Of a stretch of 38,826 bases of DNA, positions 25,701 through 32,282 are shown one piece after another; the first letter of the stretch is position 1; each line of letters starts with the position of its first letter. The translations under genes and the position numbers were made by a program. The notes under the pieces are model-generated. The model saw only the letters and a list, made by a program, of their open reading frames with translations. It was not told the origin of the DNA and did no database searches. This stretch comes from Colwellia sp. (GTDB lineage Bacteria; Pseudomonadota; Gammaproteobacteria; Enterobacterales; Alteromonadaceae), in NCBI GenBank assembly GCA_022969175.1, contig JALJPB010000041.1, positions 1 through 38,826 on the forward strand, written 5' to 3'.

Positions 25701-26841
25701 TATTGATATGATTTAGACCGTTAAATGTTCCTAACCATAAATTTTCTTTGTCAGACTGGTAAAATACTCGGCTATGGTTATGACTTAATTTTCGGTTGTT
25801 TTCGGCGCTCGTATTAAATGTATTAAACTTTAAGGCCGTCGCAGATATTTTACTGACCCCCTTACCATAATTGGTCAGCCATATGTTATTTTGTTTGTCA
25901 ATAAAGACTTGATTAATATCATTGTTCAACAAGCCCATAGGGTTGTCTTTATTGTATTTATAGTGGTTTTGTAAAGACAAATCTTTATTAAGTTGTAGCA
26001 ACCCCAGAGCGTGTGATCCTAACCAATAACTGCCATTAATGTGCTCGGTTATTATGAGGGAGTTTCCTGTTTTAGCTTGGGGGATATATTTTGTTAAACC
26101 GCATTCATCAACATAGTTTCTTTTGGTCGGGCAAAATAACCGATTATTGCTAAGGAAATGTAATTGGCCATTGTTTTTTTTAATAATCGCTGTATTTCTC
26201 AATGGAGTATGTTTTGTTTTAACCAAGTGTAGAATGTTATTTATGACATCCACCCAATAGCTGACCTGATTATGTATTAACCATATGTCACCACTATTAT
26301 TTTTAACGAATATAGTAGGCAGAGCACTGTCATAGCTTAGATGTTGCACTGAAAGTGGTATTAACTTTCTGGTTGTTTTGTTATAGCGGTATGGCAAGTT
26401 ATCGATAATCAACCATAAACTTTGCTCTGAACTGGTGATGGAAGATATAGGCTGCGAAAGTAATTTATTTGACGTTTTATCTGCGGTCACCAGTTTGGTA
26501 AAATAATCTGTCGATTCGTTATAGCTATATAATTCATTTAACGAGCTAACCCAAAGCACTTTTTCATGGTCAAGGTGTGTTTGCATTAATGAATTAGCAT
26601 TTAAACCATGCCCTGAGCCTGCCTTATATACTTTAAAAGAGCGACTGTCATATCTTGCCAGCCCGTCATTGGTGGCGAACCACATAAATCCCGTTTTATC
26701 TTGAATCATCGAGTTGATTGAGCTTTGCGGTAATCCTTCATTCACGCCGATATTTTGAAACGTAATTGCTTGTACTTTAGAGGTTAAGGACCCTATTAAA
26801 ATCAACAGTAGATTCATGACTAATAAATGATATTTACTCAA
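22756..26841 (-). CDS. Hybrid two-component sensor/regulator: propeller + histidine kinase + receiver + AraC
   Basis: 1361 residues. The proposed start is TTG at 26841 with AAGGGA about 10 nt upstream; ATG at 26817 is possible but would shorten the signal peptide. Order: signal peptide (about 1-25), two beta-propellers of Reg_prop repeats (about 26-680; GLPQSSINSMIQDKTGFMWFAT, VGNLWIGTVNGLHRY), Y_Y_Y domain (about 685-775), membrane helix (about 790-810), HisKA with phospho-His H849 (SHEFRTPL), HATPase_c (N-box NNLLSNAIKFT, DNGCGI, GTGLGLTLV), receiver with D1153 (IISDIMMPILNG) and an AraC-type HTH (MSERQLQRKFKSIAGIKPSHFIRQWRL). This HTCS layout is best known from Bacteroidetes glycan loci. 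It is divergent from the envelope cluster, which it may control. Confidence 0.93.
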   Translation of the reverse strand: MSKYHLLVMNLLLILIGSLTSKVQAITFQNIGVNEGLPQSSINSMIQDKTGFMWFATNDGLARYDSRSFKVYKAGSGHGLNANSLMQTHLDHEKVLWVSSLNELYSYNESTDYFTKLVTADKTSNKLLSQPISSITSSEQSLWLIIDNLPYRYNKTTRKLIPLSVQHLSYDSALPTIFVKNNSGDIWLIHNQVSYWVDVINNILHLVKTKHTPLRNTAIIKKNNGQLHFLSNNRLFCPTKRNYVDECGLTKYIPQAKTGNSLIITEHINGSYWLGSHALGLLQLNKDLSLQNHYKYNKDNPMGLLNNDINQVFIDKQNNIWLTNYGKGVSKISATALKFNTFNTSAENNRKLSHNHSRVFYQSDKENLWLGTFNGLNHINMTTNKISSYYLIGDGQALFHQNFIRGIERYDDQNLLILLGKSFKATPLWLFNTIDKKWTPMPFLKNTTSNSSGFSMIKDGNTLWLALVGSGLLKYDLKNKSWLKPNWLPTNLQLKNINNLYFDQENCLWIATMHHGALKYDFDSKILTHFSTTASKTKLNNNWVKSFLHDSVGNLWIGTVNGLHRYNKKANTMELFTTKDGLSNNTIYGILADDLGFIWLSTNNGLNRYSTMTGVFEAFHKNDGIAGEEFNTGAYYKGLDGKFYFGGVDGFINFSPQDFVDKHQVDIPLLITEIKILNSSLSTHSEKHNIKLAKQVHLINTLQLGAEHQVFSIDFTAINFVNIQSTHYQYRVQGLSEQWINLNTNNRATFTGLPAGRFLLQMRAINTNSGEVYADNSLVINISPPWWQTPLAYIFYLISILLIFSFIYWRRVHSLKEKTKLLKQAVMARTSELNEALIEKENIFNHISHEFRTPLTLIDGPAQDLLDTVTDQQAKKSISMIQSQSKYLLRLVNQLLSINSASNNNNYYKTILDISPQLSAITNAFKVSAKQKNIHFKQNISQSLTGFFKDEDIAQLFNNLLSNAIKFTSSGGIVSFNARIVDDFIIFDIIDNGCGINNKEHQDIWEKFYRGSNNNGEHLGTGLGLTLVKALVSKYQGYITLTSNVNEGCHFTVTLPYHKATEEITGSTTLNRQSIYTEIEVNNLANKQVPEQQEKLNLKDNSLEKILIVEDNPSLKEYLVEKLSSKYLCLTANNGSDGFKIAIQEQPKIIISDIMMPILNGLELCEKLKLTVATSHIPVILLTAKSDQKSRILGLKHKANIYLNKPFDFNELALYISNLLKERDDLKQFYLAGMPNKNPPMNQLANAEKTFINHLNKVLEKHFADPEFQPVSLASNLAMSERQLQRKFKSIAGIKPSHFIRQWRLNKSKKMLIEGQPIGNIALNCGFNSQAYYTKCFKQSFNCTPSQFIEQKENEISEILK

Positions 26842-27096
26842 AACTTTCTAATCCCTTAGTTTTTTTCTTGAATTACTTTATTTTTGTTGTGATTAAGTTT
26901 TTGATATTTAAGTGTTTTGTGTTTGTTGTCGTTGTGGTTATAGCCATTGTCGCTATTTTTATAGCATAAAATTAACGATTGATGAAATATTAATCCTGCA
27001 GCTCTATCCTTGTGATGTGTTTTATTTGAGGAATGAATGACTGTTATCGACTCATTTTTTATTTTATATAAACCAAATAAATATTAGGTATTTAGT

Positions 27097-27333
27097 ATGA
27101 ATAATGTACTAGTAGAAAACATTGGTTATCTTGCTGCTGTGGTGGTGATTTTTTTGATACTTAGAGCGGTGGTATTGTGGTATTGGCGAATTAATGACGT
27201 GGTTAAGTTACTCGAAGAAATTAATCATAACATTCGTTTGATTGCCCAAGGCAAGTCAAACGTTACTAAGAAAAATCTAACGACCAATAAAGTCGACTTC
27301 ATTACGGGAGGAATAGACTCCATTGAACAGTAA
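27097..27333 (+). CDS. 78-residue single-pass membrane protein, first paralogue
   Basis: One N-terminal membrane helix (LAAVVVIFLILRAVVLWYWRI) is followed by a short charged helix (LLEEINHNIRLIAQGK) and a soluble tail. The segment LILRAxVLWYWR and the following xEIN-NI-LI pattern recur in the 54-residue protein at 32077-32241, so the two are paralogues. This copy has about 22 extra C-terminal residues. First plus-strand gene after the divergent sensor, 69 nt before the LPP20-like lipoprotein. The family is a small membrane protein of unknown function; topology with the C-terminus in the cytoplasm is a guess. Confidence 0.8.
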   Translation: MNNVLVENIGYLAAVVVIFLILRAVVLWYWRINDVVKLLEEINHNIRLIAQGKSNVTKKNLTTNKVDFITGGIDSIEQ

Positions 27334-27402
27334 AATTATCGTAACAAAGTAAATTAAACTTTATGCATTAATAAAAACACTGCCATCGAAAAAGGAATAG
27401 AA

Positions 27403-27954
27403 ATGACTCATTTATCAACTAAATTAATTTTTATAGCAGGAATCGCTATCGCTCTCGTAGGCTGTAACTCAACGCCCAAAACTAATGCGTCGGCCATGGG
27501 AATGAACATCCCCTCCTGGGTAACTAACCCAACGGTTGAAAGCGGCTTAGTTGCCTCTTCTTGTGTTATTGCTTCTAACAGTTTTTCTATGGATAAATCA
27601 GAAGCTGCCACACAAGCAAGAACTGAATTGGCAAGTCAAATAGAAACCAGAGTCTCTAGCTTGCAAGAGGAATATAGTAGCAAAATTTCCTCAATGGGGA
27701 AGGCGGTTAGTCAATCAACTTTTTCTATTACAACAGCACAATTAACGGATCAATATCTTCGAGGTTCGAAAATAGCAAAGGTTGATTATGCTCAACTACA
27801 AAATATTAGAAACTTGTGCACTATGGTGACACTTTCGGAAGAAAAATCTAAAGAGTTATTTGCTCAGCTGATAAAACAAGCGCCGATAAAGTTAGATCCT
27901 GAAAATGAAACCTTATTGTATTTAAGTTTTATGAAAGTTGAAAACAAAAGCTAA
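27403..27954 (+). CDS. LPP20-like lipoprotein
   Basis: 183 residues, with AAGGA upstream of the ATG. The lipobox is LVGC (C21) with Asn at +2, suggesting outer-membrane lipidation. The mature part begins with IPSWVTNP, then the LPP20-type pattern of a helix rich in Ala (MDKSEAATQARTELASQIETRVSS), a Ser/Gln-rich helix and strands ending LCTMVTLSEEKS. LPP20-like domains occur in envelope lipoproteins, including flagellar and Helicobacter ones, with no fixed activity. The second LPP20-like protein of the cluster is encoded at 30086-31009. Confidence 0.78.
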   Translation: MTHLSTKLIFIAGIAIALVGCNSTPKTNASAMGMNIPSWVTNPTVESGLVASSCVIASNSFSMDKSEAATQARTELASQIETRVSSLQEEYSSKISSMGKAVSQSTFSITTAQLTDQYLRGSKIAKVDYAQLQNIRNLCTMVTLSEEKSKELFAQLIKQAPIKLDPENETLLYLSFMKVENKS

Positions 27955-27975
27955 TTTATCTATAAGGAGTAGTTT

Positions 27976-28725
27976 ATGTCGATTATGGAAATGAAGTTTC
28001 GTGGAGGAACAGTAAAAGATAAATTTTTTTTTGTTGCTATTTCAATTATGGCATTAGGTCAATGGGCTGACTCTAAAGAAATGCTTACCGAAGCTTATGT
28101 TGGGCTGCTATCAACAGTGACTAATCATTATGAATACCAAGACTTAAATATTATTAATATTGGTAGTAATGTTGAGTATATTTCACAAGTTTTTGGTTCG
28201 CCTCAATTAGTTAAAAATAGCAAATATATCGACGAGATAAGCTTTGCTTATTATTTACATGAAAAGTATATCCTCACACTTATATTGAAAGAAAACCGAG
28301 TCTCAGCTTATACCATTACGGCCTTAACTGCTGATTTTGTCCCTAACGGTTTATTAGACAAAAAAGCATCGAATACAAACGTTACTATCGTTGATAATGC
28401 AAAAAACTTTGTCGATTTTACCATTGATTACAACAATGTTGAGTTTTTGCTAGTCAGGGAAGAACTAGATAAAAATAAACTCTTTATTAATCAATATTTT
28501 GGTTCGATTGGCTATCAACATGATACTAATATTTCTTCTTTAGAATTACAGAAAGTTTATGAAGTTATCAATAATGATGAAGATAATCTTTGGGTTAAAA
28601 AGCAGGTCACTTCATTGGCTGAAAAAGCAATAAATAATTTTTATGGTGTCGGCGAGTTAGAACTGTCAGTGATTGCCGATTCGGTGTTAACAAATTTTGA
28701 ATATTCATTTTATTTTAAACAGTGA
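27976..28725 (+). CDS. Unrecognised 249-residue protein of the envelope cluster
   Basis: AAGGAG sits just upstream of the ATG. A weakly hydrophobic segment (FFFVAISIMALGQWAD, about 17-32) near the N-terminus could be a membrane anchor. Residues 60-125 (INIGSNVEYISQVFGSPQLV, FAYYLHEKYILTLILKENRVSAYTITAL) resemble my recollection of proteins labelled ETEC_3214 domain, but I cannot confirm it. The rest is mixed alpha/beta without recognisable catalytic residues. It sits between the LPP20-like lipoprotein (21 nt) and the transglycosylase (26 nt), so it is almost certainly in the same transcript. Confidence 0.7.
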   Translation: MSIMEMKFRGGTVKDKFFFVAISIMALGQWADSKEMLTEAYVGLLSTVTNHYEYQDLNIINIGSNVEYISQVFGSPQLVKNSKYIDEISFAYYLHEKYILTLILKENRVSAYTITALTADFVPNGLLDKKASNTNVTIVDNAKNFVDFTIDYNNVEFLLVREELDKNKLFINQYFGSIGYQHDTNISSLELQKVYEVINNDEDNLWVKKQVTSLAEKAINNFYGVGELELSVIADSVLTNFEYSFYFKQ

Positions 28726-28751
28726 TGTAAAGCTCAATTTAAGGACAAGAC

Positions 28752-30089
28752 ATGAATTATGTAAAAAGTTTAATCGGATTAGCCTTATTCACTATATTGA
28801 TAGTCAATGTCAATGCAGAAGCTTTGGAAGAGGTAAATAACTTTGCTGATTTCAGAAAAAAACATCAAAATAAATATCAAACATTTAAAAGTAATTATTT
28901 AAAGCGCTATGAGAGTTATCGTGAAAAGGTCAAAGCACAGTGGGGGGTTGCTGAGTTAAGCTCTCAAACGGAATTTATTCAATATAACGATGTAAACAAA
29001 ACCAAAGTCATCGCAAATTTTGAAACTGATACTATTGAAGTTAGTATTAATGATGCTGAAAATTTAAATCAAAAACAACTTAATCAATTAGTGAACAAAG
29101 CTATTGTCGATGCTTTAGCCATGCCTTCAAACAACATAGTGTCAACAGAGCCAGAGCCAAACGCTATAATAGATGTAGACAACATTGTTAATCCAAGCAC
29201 CAAAACGCAACAAACAAGTGATTTAGCAAGTCCAACTTCAGTGCTAATGTCTTTAGGTATAGAGTCTAAAAATCAATTAGCTGAATTGGTAAATAACTCT
29301 GAATTAATTTCTCCTAAACTTCAGCAACAATTAATTGTTACCCGAACAACACAGCGTCTTGAAAATCAAATAAGCCAACTTGAAAATTTTACTAGCCGAG
29401 AGTCAATCAATGAACAGCAGTTAGCGAGATCAAAAGCTTTGGTTGTTAGCATGAAAACTGAAAGACAAGGCATTAAAAATGATGCTCAAGCTTTGACTCA
29501 GAAAAACATAAAAACCTATAAAATAAGTTTGCATCGTGATCGGTTTAACAAAGCAAAAGAGTTTCTAGATATTGTTGAGAAAAATGCTAATAAATGGCAG
29601 GTTTCAAGACCAATGATTTTAGCTATTATTGAAACTGAGAGTCACTTTAATCCTTTAGCAAAATCTTATGTGCCAGCCTATGGCTTAATGCAAATTGTGC
29701 CTTCAACTGCGGGCAGTGACGTAAACAACAAGTTATTTGGCCTAACAAACAAACCTACACCACAATTGCTTTACAGCAGTGCTGATAATATCAAATACGG
29801 CTCGGCTTATCTTCATATTTTATTAACCCGTTACCTGAAAGAAATTGAGAACCCTACCAGTCGATTATACTGCGCAATAGCATCATACAATACTGGTATT
29901 GGCAATTTAGCCAAGGCATTTAATGGAGGGAAGCGGGGTCGACTTAAAGCAATTGAAAAAATTAATAGCTTAACTCCTGAACAAGTATACCAAGTAATTA
30001 AAAAACGTACTCATAGTGAAACCCAGAGGTATTTAGACAAGGTATTAAAAAGTAAGCAGTACTTTAGCGATCAAGAGGTGAAAACGTGA
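28752..30089 (+). CDS. MltC-like lytic murein transglycosylase (DUF3393 + SLT)
   Basis: 445 residues, AAGGA upstream. The Sec signal is cleaved at VNA-EA (about residue 23); unlike E. coli MltC (about 360 residues, lipoprotein) there is no lipobox, and a Gln/Asn-rich helical insert (about 140-265) makes it longer. The N-terminal FADFRKKHQNKYQTFKSNYLKRYESYREKV matches the MltC-type domain. The C-terminal SLT domain has the catalytic Glu in ETESHFNP (E296), then AYGLMQIVPSTAG and IASYNTGIGNLAKAF. It would cleave peptidoglycan with 1,6-anhydro product formation. Its stop overlaps the next start as GTGA. Confidence 0.88.
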   Translation: MNYVKSLIGLALFTILIVNVNAEALEEVNNFADFRKKHQNKYQTFKSNYLKRYESYREKVKAQWGVAELSSQTEFIQYNDVNKTKVIANFETDTIEVSINDAENLNQKQLNQLVNKAIVDALAMPSNNIVSTEPEPNAIIDVDNIVNPSTKTQQTSDLASPTSVLMSLGIESKNQLAELVNNSELISPKLQQQLIVTRTTQRLENQISQLENFTSRESINEQQLARSKALVVSMKTERQGIKNDAQALTQKNIKTYKISLHRDRFNKAKEFLDIVEKNANKWQVSRPMILAIIETESHFNPLAKSYVPAYGLMQIVPSTAGSDVNNKLFGLTNKPTPQLLYSSADNIKYGSAYLHILLTRYLKEIENPTSRLYCAIASYNTGIGNLAKAFNGGKRGRLKAIEKINSLTPEQVYQVIKKRTHSETQRYLDKVLKSKQYFSDQEVKT

Positions 30090-31009
30090 AGGGTATAATT
30101 TATCTCTTTTGGCTAATTATAATCACCACCGCGGATGCACAATCAGGCTTGGAAATTCCAAGTGATGATGAACAATATATTTATGGTGTTGGAACAGATA
30201 TTGATTATAACAATGCCCAAAAGTTTGCCTTAGCAGATATATCGCAAAAACTGGCGACACGTATTCAATCAACGAACGAGATTTTACAAAATAAAGTAGG
30301 CAGCCATACAGATACTTTTATTTTACAGCGAACGAAATCTAGCTCAATTGAAGTTGATTTACCTAATGTTAAAGTGATCAAAAATGTAAAGGTTGCCGGA
30401 CAATGGTGGATAATCCTGAAAGTTGAACGAAAGCTTATCCAACTCTCTCTGGAAAAACAAATTATTGCTTTAAGTGATGTGATAAGACAAATAACCGATA
30501 AGTATCGAGTCAATGCCGGACCTGCTTGTTGGTATTCTCTAGTGGAGAATGAAAGCAAAGCTATCAAACTTAATGACTTAATTCCAGTCTACCTCGGTAG
30601 TAGCATCAATGTAAATCCCACAGAACGCTATAGGATATTACTTAAGCAATACGATCTTTTATTGCAAAAGTGTGTAGAAAGAAACCAATATGCCATCAAG
30701 TTTTCAACGAATGCTTCAAGTAAATTTCAGTTGGCCATTATACAAACGCTTCGAGATAAAGGATTTAAATTAACTGAAGATGTAAAACCTTTTGGGGAGA
30801 TCAGGATCAATCTTGAAGAGAAATATACTTACACATTTAATAATCACTTGAACATTATTAATGGAGAAATTGCCATATATGATGAATTGGATCATTTAAA
30901 ACAACGCATAAAGTTTAAAGGTAAGGGGTCGTCTTTTAGCTCAAAAAAAGAAGCCAATGTCAAAGCCGTTGAAAACTCGTTAAATAAATTTCGAGCATTA
31001 AGCATTTAA
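30086..31009 (+). CDS. Secreted LPP20-domain protein
   Basis: 307 residues from GTG, overlapping the transglycosylase end by 4 nt, so translationally coupled. The signal peptide ends near ADA-QS (about residue 18). Residues 30-115 follow the LPP20 pattern: YIYGVGTDIDYNNAQKFALA, DISQKLATRIQS, VKVIKNVKVAGQWWIILKVER. The C-terminal part (about 200-305) has a beta-rich fold (IRINLEEKYTYTFNN, GEIAIYDE) ending in a Ser/Lys segment. The overall plan recalls FlgT-like periplasmic proteins, but that is weak. Role unknown; presumably acts with the coupled transglycosylase. Confidence 0.75.
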   Translation: MKGIIYLFWLIIITTADAQSGLEIPSDDEQYIYGVGTDIDYNNAQKFALADISQKLATRIQSTNEILQNKVGSHTDTFILQRTKSSSIEVDLPNVKVIKNVKVAGQWWIILKVERKLIQLSLEKQIIALSDVIRQITDKYRVNAGPACWYSLVENESKAIKLNDLIPVYLGSSINVNPTERYRILLKQYDLLLQKCVERNQYAIKFSTNASSKFQLAIIQTLRDKGFKLTEDVKPFGEIRINLEEKYTYTFNNHLNIINGEIAIYDELDHLKQRIKFKGKGSSFSSKKEANVKAVENSLNKFRALSI

Positions 31010-31038
31010 TGCCACTAATAATTTTGTAAGGATAGCCA

Positions 31039-32049
31039 ATGAATACTTCAATACACAAACTCGCTTTATTTTCTATTTCAGTTGCCTTGGTAAGTTGTAG
31101 TTCAACAACGCCACCAGTAGCAACATTACCTGATATTAACATTGCTTCTGTGCCAGGGTTTGAGGGGAAAAGTTTTAATATTAGTAATAGTAAAATACTT
31201 GTTGCCCCAGGGATTAAATATGGCATTAATTCGGCTGAGCAAGAGCAATTTTCTTTAGTTATTCGAGATATTGTTGTAAGTAGTGGCTCAGAGGTTATCG
31301 ATAGAAATCAAGCTGCTCGATTTGCTCAAGAGATTCAATTATCTGAAAACCTGAGTGAAAGCTATCAAAGTTACCAAGGACCGGTAGAAGCAAAGTTCGC
31401 TATTATTCCTACGGTTACTTACTCTGCATGGGAATCAGAATATGAAAGATCCTCATCGAGAAAAAATAAGAAAGGCGAAACTATTCGATATCCGGCTCAA
31501 TGTAAATATCAAGCAAGTGCCAAAGGCAATATTCAAATAAGGGAGTTACCGTCAATGAGGCAAATTATGTCAATAAACGTTGTTGGTACATCAACCGATA
31601 ATCATGAAAGTCCTAGGTATAGCTCTTGTCGGGATAAAAATAGAGTTAAGGGGATTATTAATAAAGCGATCAGTGATCTCATTGAAAAAGGAGAAAATAA
31701 TTATATTACCCTCAGTAAATATGTTGGTTCTCAAGGAATTATTACCGGAGCAAAATCTCAACAAGGCAAGATATATTTTGAAACAAATTTAGGAAGATTT
31801 CACGGTGCTAGAGAGGACGCATCGGTAACTATTTATCAAGAAATTGATGGTGAATTAGTTGAAATTACTGATGGTGAAATGATGGATGCCAAGAATGTAT
31901 TACGTAAAAAGTCTTACATCACTGTTGATAGCAGCGTTGAAAAACTGCTCAAGAGGGGCATGGTTGTTATGTTGTCTGGAAAGTGTAGTGGCTTGATGTG
32001 TGATATCAAAACAGGTTTAGATAATTCATTGAAGTCATTTTCTAATTAA
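31039..32049 (+). CDS. CsgG/FlgT-like lipoprotein of unknown function
   Basis: 336 residues, AAGGA upstream. Lipobox LVSC (C20), Ser at +2. The mature part has the order of a CsgG-type nucleotide-binding-like fold: a first strand KILVAPGIKYG, a helix, SGSEVIDRNQAARFAQEIQL, then a strand FAIIPTVTYSAWESEYE, a long insertion with conserved Cys, IRELPSMRQIMSINVVGTS, a helix NKAISDLIEKGE. A C-terminal SH3-like stretch (QGIITGAKSQQGKIYFETNLG) follows. The resemblance to CsgG/FlgT is by pattern only and no pore-forming loop is clear. It lies 29 nt after the LPP20-domain gene. Confidence 0.7.
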   Translation: MNTSIHKLALFSISVALVSCSSTTPPVATLPDINIASVPGFEGKSFNISNSKILVAPGIKYGINSAEQEQFSLVIRDIVVSSGSEVIDRNQAARFAQEIQLSENLSESYQSYQGPVEAKFAIIPTVTYSAWESEYERSSSRKNKKGETIRYPAQCKYQASAKGNIQIRELPSMRQIMSINVVGTSTDNHESPRYSSCRDKNRVKGIINKAISDLIEKGENNYITLSKYVGSQGIITGAKSQQGKIYFETNLGRFHGAREDASVTIYQEIDGELVEITDGEMMDAKNVLRKKSYITVDSSVEKLLKRGMVVMLSGKCSGLMCDIKTGLDNSLKSFSN

Positions 32050-32076
32050 TTTGATACATAGTGACAAGGAAATAAC

Positions 32077-32241
32077 ATGAGCGAACAATTAGTTACGTTA
32101 CTGGCTTTTGTAGTCGCCATAATCTTATCTTTTCTAATTTTAAGAGCTTTTGTTTTATGGTATTGGCGGGTAGGTGAAATGGTTGACTCGCTTAATGAAA
32201 TAAACAAAAACATTAGTTTAATCAAAGAAAAAGAACAATAA
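32077..32241 (+). CDS. 54-residue single-pass membrane protein, second paralogue
   Basis: ATG at 32077 with AAGGA 7 nt upstream; stop TAA at 32239-32241. The sequence is a membrane helix (LLAFVVAIILSFLILRAFVLWYWRV) followed by LNEINKNISLIKEK. It shares LILRAxVLWYWR and the EIN-NI-LI pattern with the 78-residue protein at 27097, so the cluster begins and ends with copies of the same small protein. It lacks the longer tail of the first copy. The clean ribosome site and 27-nt gap from the lipoprotein support expression. Confidence 0.75.
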   Translation: MSEQLVTLLAFVVAIILSFLILRAFVLWYWRVGEMVDSLNEINKNISLIKEKEQ

Positions 32242-32282
32242 ATATTTATTAAATAATCATAATTTATAAAAGGATGTTAATC

